DNA of 60,000 nt. It comes from Takakia lepidozioides (lineage: Eukaryota; Streptophyta; Takakiopsida; Takakiales; Takakiaceae). The stretch spans positions 62,168,756 through 62,228,755 of the forward strand of contig CM060731.1 in the NCBI GenBank assembly GCA_030704615.1. The letters run 5' to 3'. Both the position numbers and the translations under genes were made by a program. The notes under the pieces were generated by a model, which saw only the letters and a program-made list of their open reading frames with translations, did not search any database and had not been told where the DNA came from. Shown in pieces: positions 1 to 11,900 of this stretch (positions are counted from its first letter, which is position 1; each line of letters starts with the position of its first letter).

Positions 1-419
1 CACATGAACAAGGGTTATGTTTTAAGGTGAGTCTAATGTGAGTACCGCAACACTTCTGGGTTCCATACAGGAAAGGATATCAAAACAGTGAAGGGTCATT
101 GACTGTGCATTGTTAATCCCCGGTCATTATATGCAGTGCAAACCCGAATGTGGTGTTGGCAGTAACACAACATGGAGGCCACCTGGCGTGCTTTGAAGGC
201 ATGACAGCTTACAGCATTTGGTATGCACACCCAGCTCTACGCTCCTCGTCAGATTTCAGCTCAAGTTGTTTCTAGCTCAAAGCTGCTCATACAACAGGCA
301 GGGAAACCGTCTGCTTGTGGTTACGGGGTTGTTGGATTGTTATCTTGAAATAAAGGTGTCTTGGTGCAGGTGGGTACGTGCCTTGACAGAGTTCATGACA
401 TTTGTCATTCCAAGTTCTC

Positions 420-2319
420 TCATGCACAAACCACAGAAGGTAAGAGCTTCTTTATTCATCATCAGTGCCAGGATAATCTTGTTACATTTCTCTCAGCGGC
501 CTCTTGATTTCGCAGAGAAACTACTACAGTTGTCTAGCCTGGGAAAAAATATAAGAAATGGGGGCAGATGGGGCCCTCTTCTTATACTAACTGTATGCAT
601 GTCATGAAACATGGATCCCTCTTTGTGGCGGCAGTTTGAGGGAAGGAGCCTAATGGCCTGCATATGTGACAGCACACACATGGCTGGTCTAGTGAAATTT
701 TGCCCACCAGGACCCTCGGGTATCCTGAATAAGATTCCACTTAGTGATATGATTATAGCATTGGGAATCATAAAAAGTTTGGGTTACCGGATGACAGTTT
801 CCAGACTCCCACTTCAAGATTATCGGAGGCTTTGATATTGACAAGGCACCATACATAAACCTCTCAGATAGTGGCCAGGTAGCAGCACAGGATTTGAGCG
901 CTGGACCAGGACCTGAGGAGAATGGGGATATACTACAGCCAGTCAGATTGAGCCCTAAAGAAGAGCAGCAGGGTAAGCCTTGGACTCCAAAGAGGGATGA
1001 TAACAGTCACGAGTCTTCAATCGATCAAGCACCTTTTGTGAGTCTGTCAAAGACAGGGAGGCTGGCACCAAGCATGTCTGACAATGATGACACTTTCTCA
1101 TCCATAATTGATGGCAATGAGCAGATTGTTCTCCAAGGAGAGAACTGTCTGTCAGAACACAAAAGGCCGCTTCAAGAATCTGCAGTCCCCACAATGGAGG
1201 AAATTAAGGGTGGGGTTGCAGGTTTTGTTGGGAAAGGTTCCAGCATAAATCTTGGGAGGGATAATGCTGAGACTTCAATTGAGAGGGAAGCCTCAACCTC
1301 CACAGCAACCTCCACAGAACTTCTAGCAGAGGAGTTGACTCCAATCACCAGAGAGGATGGATCGGAAGGACAGTCGGGTGGCCAGGCAGGGATTACACTT
1401 CATTTCAAGGATCGTACCGAGCTTCTTGCCTTGCAGTCAGCGTTGACACAGCTACTGGGCCAGGTTTTAGCTTTATTTACCATCGACATCTGCTATGTGT
1501 GTTCTTCCTAGACTTCAATTTTTTGTAAGTGAGACCTAAGAAAGTCAATAAAATTTCAGAGTGTGTTAAGTAGGCAGTACATGGTGACCTCAGATGTTGG
1601 AAGGTTTCCGATTGAACCATGTGCCATATGGCAGGCATTACAGAGGAGCCCTCCAGTACTGCAAGCCAGGAGGGCAACTATATTTGTGTATGCAGCTACT
1701 AGCTTATCTTGATTCCACTTTATATGATTTGTAATCAAAGCGGTTGTTGCGGACGTGTTGGTTGCAGTTCCAATCATCTGCAGTGACCACTGATCAGCAG
1801 TTCCGCAATCATGGCAAGCTGGGTGCACCTGAAGCAACAGACACCCAGCAGTACATCTGGACACAGAATATTGGAGGGGAGGCAGACGATCTCAAAACTT
1901 CAGCTCCCATTTCGTCATTGCAGGCATCCTCAGCACCAGCAATTGAAGTGCCCATTTATCTGTCTGCGATAGCTTCTGTCACTAATTGCATGGAGGCAGC
2001 AATCGACTTGGCTGAACCAAACAAGCAGCTCAAAAGCAAATCGTCTGGGGAGCTGGGACCAGTGCATGTCGTCACTAAACCAGCTGCAAGCAGTGTGCAG
2101 GACAGAAATAAGTCCGAGACAGCGGCTCTGAAATGTGGTAGTAAACGTCAGCTAGATGCCAGAGATCCACTTGCTAAAGGGTTTGCAGGGCTGGCAGCAC
2201 AAAATCGGCGAACACTTTGGCTTCTCACTTACATAGCATTGGTGACAACATTCCCACTCTTTGGGTCCGCTCTTTTTATACGCGCTCGCAGCAGATTGAC
2301 AGCTTTCAAGCGCTATTAA
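420..2319 (+). CDS. 3' part of an unrecognised multi-exon gene with a C-terminal membrane helix
   Basis: I do not recognise this product. Several open stretches on the plus strand are bounded by plausible splice sites. One is near 611-835 and contains a run reading GILNKIPLSDMIIALGIIKS. A hydrophilic, Ser/Glu-rich stretch runs 894 to about 1465. A final stretch starts after a CAG acceptor near 1768 and ends at a stop at 2317-2319. The last 45 residues hold one hydrophobic segment (LWLLTYIALVTTFPLFGSAL) followed by a basic tail (RARSR...FKRY), as in a C-terminally anchored membrane protein. The middle is low complexity and probably disordered. The gene would begin left of the window. Exon joins are inferred, and these may be parts of more than one gene. 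Only the terminal membrane segment is a firm observation. Confidence 0.35.
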
Positions 2320-3537
2320 AAAACAAACAGGCTGCTTAGGCACGTTTCTCAAACCACATCTTCACATTAGGCATCTTCATGCGGCACATGAAAAGAGAAA
2401 AAATTATATAAAGCTTTGAGGCCTCCGTCCCTCTTGAGAAAAAAAAAAAAAAAAAAAAATGATTTTCTTAAGAATACAAACAAGCGGCTAGTCGCGTATG
2501 GCTCCTCTCTGTGAATAGTGGAATCTACTTCCATCCATATTGAAAAAATCATCCATTTATTGGCTCCTCCCTATAAGGGAGAGACCATGCATGCATTGGT
2601 GCCAAAATTGAGTAAGATCCTGATATACCTCCACTAGATAGTACCTACATGAAGCACATAATCCTCCCCTACTTAAATGTTAGCTTGAATGTACCTTGGT
2701 TGGATAAGACCCATAAATGAATCTTTGGCGGGGAAGGTAGGAAGGCTCGGAAGTTCTTCCACTGCGAGAAATGGGGCTATGCAATGCAGCACCGACGTAA
2801 GCCTCAACATTCCCCCAAAAAGCCCACACGCCCCCATGGATTATGTACTAGAGAACACGCCCCCTAGGGCGCATTATGGCACCTAGTTCGTCCTAAGTCT
2901 CGCCCCGAAGCCTCAACATTCCCCCAAAAAGCCCACACGCCCCCATGGATTATGTACTAGAGTGAGTCACTAGGGCGACCCCAGGAGGGCGAGACCAGGA
3001 CGAACTAGGTGCCATGCGTTCCCTGGCGTAAAGGACTTTTGGGGGCAGATTCTGCAAGGCCCTGATTGGCTGCATGCCATAATGAGCCATTAAAAGTCAA
3101 ACTGCCGATTATGGCAGTCAAACAGCCGAATAGGAATGCAGAGTGGTGAGTACCTAACCTCTTCGAACCTTTCTTCTACCATAACATTGTGAGTGGGAAG
3201 TACAAGTACAAGAAACTACTACTACCTAATTATGATCGTGAAAATTTCTAATGAAATGGAAAATGAGTCCAGTGTGGAGAGACTGGTCCATTGGTAGGAC
3301 AACCAAATGATTCAGTCATAACTTAAAGGTCTTCATCTTTACAGCTCCAAGGGTAGGTATTGAAGGATAATGGAGGCGTACAGAGGCATAAGAGGCTTGT
3401 GGCAGAATTAGAGACTATATACACAGGGCCAGTGCAAAGTTAGCACGAATTGCTCTTCCAAATGAGCAAGCTGGACATAACGTCCACTAGGTTGGTCATA
3501 TTTATTGAGGGAGCTTTCCATCCCACCTGCTCTAATC
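2320..3537. other. Non-coding stretch with small direct and inverted repeats
   Basis: No gene is visible. There is an A-run at about 2440-2459. A 53-bp direct repeat lies at 2801-2853 and 2910-2962. A 28-bp inverted repeat with two mismatches lies at 2877-2905 and 2987-3014 (TGGCACCTAGTTCGTC and its complement). These look like debris or a small fold-back element. Confidence 0.5.
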
Positions 3538-4109
3538 ACCCCGTAGGTCCAAAAATCATGAGACCAAGCGTGTGCACCCCTCCTCATTAAGTCCAAGTGC
3601 ATCAATATATGAAGCAAGCCATATTTAATCATTTTTTTTCCATAGAGCCTACGACCAGATTTGAACTAGAAACCTTTCCCTTGATATTTCTCCTGTTGAG
3701 GCTCCAATCATTGTCCAGTGACCAAAAGTACTTGAAATTCATTTTAGCCATATCTCATCATTTTTTTCCACAGAGCCTACGAACAGGTTTGAACCGGAGA
3801 CCTTTCCCAATATCTATCCTGTCGAGGCTCCAACCATTGTCCTAGGAATGCCCACTTTGCTTATTTCCGCGAATTTCCAACGACCTTCATATATCGATTG
3901 GCTCCAGTGTCTCAGTTACTGGATCCCTCGAACAGTAGGATCTGTAAGTTGGCTGAACTATTTTTTCCTTTCCTCGTCCATCACATTCATTGATATGTAC
4001 AGGCTGGTGAAATAAGACATAGACTCGCGAAGTTTGCGAGGAAAAGAGTGGTTGCGGCGGTGATATAATTGCATGTGCAGCAGTGGGTGGGACCAAAGTC
4101 CCATCATTT
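3538..4109 (+). repeat. Host repeat R1, left half, interrupted by element A
   Basis: This stretch matches 31378-32117 nearly base for base, except that about 170 bp present at 31.74-31.91 kb are missing here. It contains two related sub-blocks (3580-3720 and 3740-3850) that themselves resemble each other. The match stops after CCCATCATTT at 4109 and resumes at 16887, so the repeat was split by the insertion of element A. No coding capacity was recognised. Confidence 0.8.
4100..4109 (+). repeat. Left target-site duplication of element A
   Basis: The 10-mer CCCATCATTT is repeated at 16887-16896 and is single in the empty-site copy at 32108-32117. Confidence 0.8.
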
Positions 4110-4212
4110 CAGCGTAGCTACGGCGTGAGCCCAGCCCCGTGAGCCTGGGAGCTGAGCTCACGTTGTAGCTGCAAAGCGTGAGCTGAGCTCACGCTTCAAG
4201 GAAGCGTGAGCG
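4110..4212 (+). repeat. Left terminal inverted repeat and sub-terminal hairpins of element A
   Basis: The first 40 bases, containing CGGCGTGAGCCCAG and CCGTGAGCCTGGGAGC, align with the reverse complement of 16845-16886 (TGTGAGCCCGG and GGCGTGAGCCTGTGAGC). Just inside lie short palindromes, including AGCGTGAGCT followed by GAGCTCACGCT near 4177-4197. The match is imperfect, so this is a TIR of modest identity. Confidence 0.65.
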
Positions 4213-4528
4213 GCACAAATTTGCTGGAGAAGCAGGTCCTATAGGCGAGGATTGCAAGAAGAGGGCCTATTACCGTGGACAATACAAAGGGGGCCACCAT
4301 GCACCATGTCTACAATGCCTGCACAAAAAGAGTAATATGAAAATATGGCAGAATAGAGCTCAGAATGATTGACACACTCTATTTCAATTCACAGATAGAC
4401 GCTTACAATGAATGGCATGTGCATTTGCCCTGGTTCCGTGAACGAAATGTATGTGTTTGTCCTAAATGCAAAGTCTTCACACGGTAACCTTGAAACCAGT
4501 ATGGGAAGTGGGCATGGCTCGTATGTGT
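4213..4528 (-). other. 3' flank of the transposase inside element A
   Basis: This lies between the transposase stop and the left terminal repeat. No open frame or repeat was recognised. It presumably holds the 3' UTR. Confidence 0.5.
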
Positions 4529-7500
4529 TCAAAGAGAATTTGGCTGAGCCCTACGTGAGGTGTCCCGCTGCAGAAGGGTGATGACTTCTCCGTAGCCTAG
4601 TGTGGCTTGGTGAATGAATTGGTCTCTCTTACCGTCGCAACACATAATTACAAGGTATATGTAATATTGATGCTTGCAGGGGACCCACTTCCTTCTCATG
4701 CCGAGAGCGCCCTCACGCATCGTTACAAAATCCGGACAAGTGCAAGTAGGGAAATTCCCCACGGTAACCTGATATTCTTTGCCATGAAGAACTGAGCCAA
4801 TAGACAGCACTGTGTAAATCCGTCCATACCCCGGGGCAGGGACTTCGGTGATACGAGCCACCCGAGCCTGCAAAATTCTAGCCGATTCCATCTTGCATTC
4901 GTGATCTGCACCCGAAGCGACACGGCGCACTGTTTTTCCATCTCTTTTTGTTGGGTGGGAGTCGGCACCGGGTGGAGGCATTGCCGGAGCTTGTGGCACA
5001 TCTGTGCCGACAGTGCACAAGGGCACCACTCGGGATCGTGCAAGACAAAACCCTCCCTCCTCCAGCATGCTTATCTCGGTTGTTGACAGCGACGTCCCAA
5101 GTTTCACAGGCCAAATTGCGGGGGGAGGGGGTTTCATTATCACCGAAGGACGAACTGTTCCCTTGACGCATCGTGCCATATCGTCTGGGCAGAACCAGAA
5201 CTTGTGGTCCTTTGACTCCCCACTATGATAAGGTCGGAACAACCCTGTGAATGTTGGAGCTGGAGTCCCCCTGGAGCCTTTGCATATTTTTGATTTGCAT
5301 TTCTTGAAAGAGGGGGTCCGAATTGCCATGCAAGCAACTCTAGATCCTGGTGGGGTGCGTTCTATATGCCACTCACTATCAATGCAATCAGATTCCTGCA
5401 CCATGGCCACCACCTCCTCCAATGGGATTCCTGCTGCTGTGCTTGCATGTTCTGCACCTGCTCCACAGGAGGAGGACCCACCTGGGAAGGGGCCGGCACA
5501 GGACTTAGTCTGCACTGGAGACACCTTTGGCACAGAGAAATTGACCCTGTCTGGGCGATGGGAATCTCCATCTGAACCTGGAAGAGTGTTCAATTTCCTT
5601 TTGCATGATCCAAATCTTTCCTCGCCTTCCAAATGAGGGAGCCTGGATTGCAATGGGGAGCCTTCAGTGCACCTGTTCAGAGCTTTGGCCATCTTGGATG
5701 GGTCTCCAGACCTACTCGCAGCCCTTAGCATCAACAAAGTCGAACCGGGGCCCTTGCCTCCACCCCGTCCCATCAGAAAATTGCGGTACCTGGTTTGTTG
5801 TGTGAGTGCCCGCACCATGTCATCAGCAGTGGCCACATACAAGTCACGACCTGCTTTGGTAGATTGCTGCATCCAGGCGTTATGAACAGTCTCCGCCAAA
5901 TTACAGGATGGCATGTCGGCCAAGTCCTCCAAGGACATTTCCTGCACGAGGCATTGCATGGAAATGTGAGGAAGGAAAGGAAATGGAAGAGGTTCTTCAA
6001 GCGACAATCCAAGAACCCCAAATGAAGAGGCATGTTGCAAAATTTCTGATTTTGGGATTCGAGAGGCTTACCGTCGTCATGAAAGCTCCCCACTGTCTGT
6101 ATCTGAAGTGCCAGAAAACCAACCAGTCCTCCAACTCCTTCAGGTGGATACCAGTAGCAGCACCAGAGGAGAACCACCAAGCCCGGATTGCTTGGTAAGT
6201 GCTCTCAGCTTCTCCCATTGAGTTGGCATTTTTGTACTTGAGACAGAGCCTTCTGTGCTCCAACTGAAGGTCAGGGCGAATGCAGCGCTTTGTATGACGT
6301 GCCAGAGATTGACTCCAATGGAAGAGGCATGTGCGCTCCCTATTTTCCATTGGGACCTTAGGATCCCCCGAACCAAACACGCGCCGCACTGCATTGAAAT
6401 TTGCCTGTGCACTATCAGCCATGAAGCCCGCAAAATTTGTCTTCTGTATTCCGTTGCGCTGCATGACGGCCAGGAGCGAATTCCACATGAGCATCTGGGA
6501 TTCAGTGTCCTCCGACTGCATATCACAAATTGCTATTGAGAGCACACGTTGGTACGCTGGATCATACACATGGCACGCCATGGTTGTCCAACCCTTCACC
6601 CGTTTGCAGTGATCAAACATCAACCAACATTTAGCCAAATCTCCTCCAGGTTGCATTCGGCGGACAATGCTAACACCACTGCCTTCGCCCACTGCGGACA
6701 TCTTGAACAAATAAACCTTGGATGAGCCCTGGCCAGGGAAGATACTGTTTTGAATGAATTCATAGCGACTTCTCCGTTTGAGGTCCATAATGTTGTCCAT
6801 GAATCCAGCATTGCCTGTGCCGACTCTGAGTGCATTCACCTGGTTTCGAATATTGGGAGAGCTCAACACGGAGAAATGGTCCATCACTGCATCAAGCGAA
6901 TCTGCATCCAGCATTGGCTGTGTCGAATCCCCTTCACCCAATATGTGTTTTTCCAGGAAAGCCTTGCTAGCTGCAAGCGCTATAGCAGAAGGTGTTGCAG
7001 AAGGGGCATTGTGGAACTCCTGCTTCAGCAGATTTCTAGCGATGTCCACGCTATCCCTGCAACTTCCTTTGGACACAGGATGCTCGTGTGCACCCATATG
7101 AATGCAGGCACGAGTCATTGTTTTGCACCGGTGTGCCACCTGGTACATACGAGCGTGGCACACAGAAACACAGGACGGGGAAAGTTTGCAGAACCTGCAC
7201 ACAAAAGTATTGGTCTTGGGAGGGGCAAGTCCTGGGGTGAAAGGATTCAATGGCACACCTTCCCACTCACTCTCGTTTGGTTGAGCGCTGTTTCTCAGGC
7301 GAGGGCAAGTTATATTCAGGCACTTGCAATGCCCAACGCAAACCGACCTTCGAAATTTCAATCCAATGTCGTTGTGGATGTTTGACGTTTTTGTCCTGCA
7401 CCAAGGGTGTCCGTCATGTTTCTTGTCCATGCCCTGCAGAAGCCCAGCCAGTCCATTGGAAGACGTGGGAGGGTTGAGCTCAAACAAGATGTCCCCATCA

Positions 7501-8093
7501 AACTCTGCTGGCACGTATTGAACCCGCTGCACACGAAGGGACTCCCAATCAACAAAACGCAGCTCGCTCTTGCACCCAGGCACCCCTGCGAGGGCTTTCA
7601 ATTTTGGAATGACACTCGTTATCTCTTGCAATTCGGATTCATCCAAGAATGGAGTCTGCACTGGCGGAGGAATCTCAGAAACATCCTCCGAGGACGAGTC
7701 TGAAAGAGTCACGAATGTAGTGGATGTGCTCACCTCTTTTTTCACATGAACTGTGCCCTTCTGCTGCACGACCGATGCTGCAGTTCCAGGGGTAATGACT
7801 GATCCTGCTGATTGTCTTCTCTCTTTTCCAAGGACACGGTATGTGCCTGGAAGGACTCTCCACTTCCTTCCACACTCGCCAACCAATGGTTTCTCCAAAT
7901 GTCCAGAATCCAAATTCCCATCCTCGTCATACACCTCCTTTTGAACAAGCAGAGAACCCAATTCCAGTGGGAACACTGTAACCAGCTCATCCTCATGAAC
8001 AACTGCAAACCCATCGTCGTCTGCAGTGGCAGTCATTGGAAGACTACCTGCATTGGAATGAAATCGTGCTAGTCTATCTCTGTCCTTGGACAT
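4529..8093 (-). CDS. MULE-like DDE transposase with N-terminal zinc-binding region and C-terminal SWIM finger
   Basis: Two exons (8093-6072 and 5941-4529) flank a 130-bp GT-AG, phase-0 intron and encode about 1,140 residues without a break. The N-terminal 200 residues are acidic and look disordered. Next comes a Cys/His-rich region (CVGHCKCLNITCP, then FVCRFCKLSPSCVSVCHARM) resembling GCM/FLYWCH-type DNA-binding fingers. The central region fits the MULE catalytic fold: CWLMFDHCKRVKG as the first Asp region, FAGFMADSAQANFNAV as the second, and CLFHWSQSL as the usual Cys-His segment. The join across the intron gives PSCNLAETVHNAW, the probable catalytic Glu region. A SWIM finger follows (CTCPDF ... 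WVPCKHQ). The ATG at 8093 begins a clean reading frame. In MULE transposases these domains bind the ends and cut and join DNA in the nucleus. It lies head-to-head with the methyltransferase gene. Catalytic residue assignments are inferred from family layout. Confidence 0.8.
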
Positions 8094-8940
8094 GTTTTCC
8101 TACGCTGACCAAAACTTTCGATTCACAACGGAATCCCCGATTTGATAGCCCGCAATTCTGGAAAGGGGATCCACCACAAAAAAATTGAGGTCAACAAGGG
8201 TAGCAGTAACCCAAAGGCTGCGGTCGATGCATCAGAAGGATGCAAGAATGACATGCACTGAACTTCGGAGATAACCACGCTGAGAGACACCAACTAGAAA
8301 AACTGTTTTCAAATAAAGAAGGCCACAAGAAGCCGTGCTGTTTTTGGATGAAAAACAAACCCTGAACATGACATGAAACCATCCTTTATGGAAAGACGGC
8401 AAAAACCCTGGAGAGCAGTAAACAGGAAGACCCCGAATGTAATGAGGTCGTGCCGTGCCAGAAGAGCACAGCACAAACACTGACACTCCAAGAGTCACCT
8501 CGCACGGATGTGTGCAACACAAGATCATTTCCGACACAACCCTTTATACCGAATGACCCCATGGCGACGATGACGGCAAAATGCAAAGCACAGGGCAGGC
8601 AGTACGAAACACGTGGATGCATATGTGAAGCACAACATTTATGGGGAATCTGCAAGAACTGCTCCAAATTGAACTAGCATTAGATTTGTGCGGCACTTCC
8701 GAATTTGAAACCATTCCAGAAGGCCGCCATATATTGGCAGGCGGCGAAGTACATCTGACATATATCACAAGTACATGCAACGTATGCACATATTTTCTGG
8801 CACTTTATTTCTTGAATAATACAAAGACGCCGAAATGGATGAATTCCGTTCGCACACAATAACAACACCCGCATCCAAATACGGTTGACAATGTCCTATT
8901 TTGATTTTGGTTACATGCAATAGCAACCCTTGTTGCAAAC
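8094..8940. promoter_or_regulatory. Divergent intergenic region, probable shared promoter of element A's two genes
   Basis: These 850 bp separate the 5' ends of the two head-to-head genes and contain no convincing coding sequence. A promoter or promoters must lie here if both genes are transcribed. I could not assign a TATA box with confidence. An upstream exon of the methyltransferase gene bearing its ATG may also lie here, because the first recognised exon has no in-frame ATG at its start. Confidence 0.4.
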
Positions 8941-11900
8941 GTCAAACTGGAGAGCTCTAGAGGCATCGTGGGGAGCCCTTGTTTCCAGCGGAGGAGGAAG
9001 AGAAGGAAATCATTGTACTTCACGAGCTCTAGAAACAGGAATAGAGCCAGATATAGAATGAGGATGGAAAGAGTGGCCGAAGAGGAAAAGGCGGAAGAAG
9101 AGGGCAAAGAGACAAGTTCGGCGATGGAAGAGCAGGAATCCGGGGAAGACCAGCAGCCTGCCATAGTTCCAAGAACAGATGAGGAGGACACTGCATCCGA
9201 GGGAGAGGCAGACGCCGAAGATGATGTTGACGCTGGCCTCACGAAGAACCTAATAGTGGAAGAGAGGATGGGGGAGATGCTCCAGAACACGAGAGGCGTG
9301 GAGAGCAGTCCGAAGCGCAAAGGGTCCCCGGCGATTGGGGAGTCTTCTGGAGCAGCCCAAAAAAAGGTTCAATCTTTGGAACCCATCTTTGTGCTTCATT
9401 GCTGATGTGAACCCAAGTTGAGATTCTATGTCGATATGAACATAGACTGCACACGGCATCTCTGCAGGTTGCATCAACCGCGAACAAGAAGCTCAAAAAG
9501 TGTAGCCAAAACGGCCAAATTGGGCACTGTTTGAGCACACCTTGTCTTTGTTTTTCCCTGTGAAATTCGGCAATACAAGGCAGGTCTCGGAGGTTCAATC
9601 ATCAGTTGCATGGCAGCTCAAACAGTGTGCGTCAACGCACACTGTTTGAGCTGCCATGTCATTGCACTTGTCATCTGAAAATTGGCCACATAGGGTTTGA
9701 ATTAGTGGTTGAATCATCACTATCCTGGCAGCTCAAACAGTGTGCGTTGGCGCACACTGTTTGAGCTGCCCTTATCATTGCCTTTTCATTTGAGAATGGG
9801 CCACATAGGGCATGTCTCTGAGGACAGATGAACACTTATCTGGCAGCTCAAACAGTAAGCGTTGCCGCACACTGTTTGAGCACACCTTGTCTTTGTTTTT
9901 CCACTGTGAAATTCGGCAATACAGGGCAGGTCTCGGAGGTTCAATCATCAGTTGCATGGCAGCTCAAACAGTGTGCGTCAACGCACACTGTTTGAGCACA
10001 CCTTGTCTTTGTTTTTCCACTGTGAAATTCGGCAATACAGGGCAGGTCTCGGAGGTTCAATCATCAGTTGCATGGCAGCTCAAACAGTGTGCGTCAACGC
10101 ACACTGTTTGAGCTGCCATGTCATTGTACTTGTCATCTGAAAATTGGCCACATAGGGTTTGAATTAGTGGTTGAATCATCACTATCCTGGCAGCTCAAAC
10201 AGTGTGCGTTGGCGCACACTGTTTGAGCTGCCCTTATCATTGCCTTTTTCATTTGAGAATGGGCCACATAGGGCATGTCTCTGAGGACAGATGAACACTT
10301 ATCTGGCAGCTCAAACAGTGTGCGTTGCCGCACACTGTTTGAGCACACCTGTCTTTGTTTTTCCACTGTGAAATTCGGCAATACAGGACAGGTCTCGGAG
10401 GTTCAATCATCAGTTGCATGGCAGCTCAAACAGTGTGCGTCAACGCACACTGTTTGAGCACACCTTGTCTTTGTTTTTCCCTGTGAAATTCGGCAATACA
10501 GGGCAGGTCTCGGAGGTTCAATCATCAGTTGCATGGCAGTTCAAACAGTGTGCGTCAACGCACACTGTTTGAGCTGCCATGTCATTGCACTTGTCATCTG
10601 AAAATTGGCCACATAGGGTTTGAATTAGTGGTTGAATCATCACTATCCTGGCAGCTCAAACAGTGTGCGTTGGCGCACACTGTTTGAGCTGCCCTTATCA
10701 TTGCCTTTTTCATTTGAGAATGGGCCACATAGGGCATGTCTCTGAGGACAGATGAACACTTATCTGGCAGCTCAAACAGTGTGCGTTGCCGCACACTGTT
10801 TGAGCACACCTTGTCTTTGTTTTTCCACTGTGAAATTCGGCAAGGGCAGGTCTCAGTTTGCATCTCAAACAGTGTGCGTCAACGCACACTGTTTGAGCTG
10901 CCATGTCATTGTACTTGTCATCTGAAAATTGGCCACATAGGGTTTGAATTAGTGGTTGAATCATCACTATCCTGGCAGCTCAAACAGTGTGCGTTGGCGC
11001 ACACTGTTTGAGCTGCCCTTATCATTGCCTTTTTCATTTGAGAATGGGCCACATAGGGCATCTCTTGAGGACAGATGAACACTTATCTGGCAGCTCAAAC
11101 AGTGCGTTGCCGCACACTGTTTGAGCACACCTTGTCTTTGTTTTTCCACTGTGAAATTCGGCAATACAGGACAGGTCTCGGAGGTTCAATCATCAGTTGC
11201 ATGGCAGCTCAAACAGTGTGCGTCAACGCACACTGTTTGAGCACACCTTGTCTTTGTTTTTCCCCTGTGAAATTCGGCAATACAGGGCAGGTCTCGGAGG
11301 TTCAATCATGAGTTGCATGGCAGCTCAAACAGTGTGCGTCAACGCACACTGTTTGAGCTGCCATGTCATTGCACTTGTCATCTGAAAATTGGCCACATAG
11401 GGTTTGAATTAGTGGTTGAATCATCACTATCCTGGCAGCTCAAACAGTGTGCGTTGGCGCACACTGTTTGAGCTGCCCTTATCATTGCCTTTTTCATTTG
11501 AGAATGGGCCACATAGGGCATGTCTCTGAGGACAGATGAACACTTATCTGGCAGCTCAAACAGTGTGCGTTGCCGCACACTGTTTGAGCACACCTTGTCT
11601 TTGTTTTTCCACTGTGAAATTCGGCAATACAGGGCAGGTCTCGGAGGTTCAATCATCAGTTGCATGGCAGCTCAAACAGTGTGCGTCAACGCACACTGTT
11701 TGAGCTGCCATGTCATTGCACTTGTCATCTGAAAATTGGCCACATAGGGTTCGAATTAGTGGTTGAATCATCACTATCCTGGCAGCTCAAACAGTGTGCG
11801 TTGGCGCACACTGTTTGAGCTGCCCTTATCATTGCCTTTTTCATTTGAGAATGGGCCACATAGGGCATGTCTCTGAGGACCGATAAACACTTATCTGGCA

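Noticed and set aside
4607-7875. Many plus-strand open frames under the transposase
   Set aside because: They are antisense shadows of the long minus-strand exons and show no domains.
8968-9405. GTG as start codon of the copy A gene (and 23973 for copy B)
   Set aside because: Nuclear genes start with ATG, and homology between the copies continues upstream of these positions. An upstream exon is more likely.
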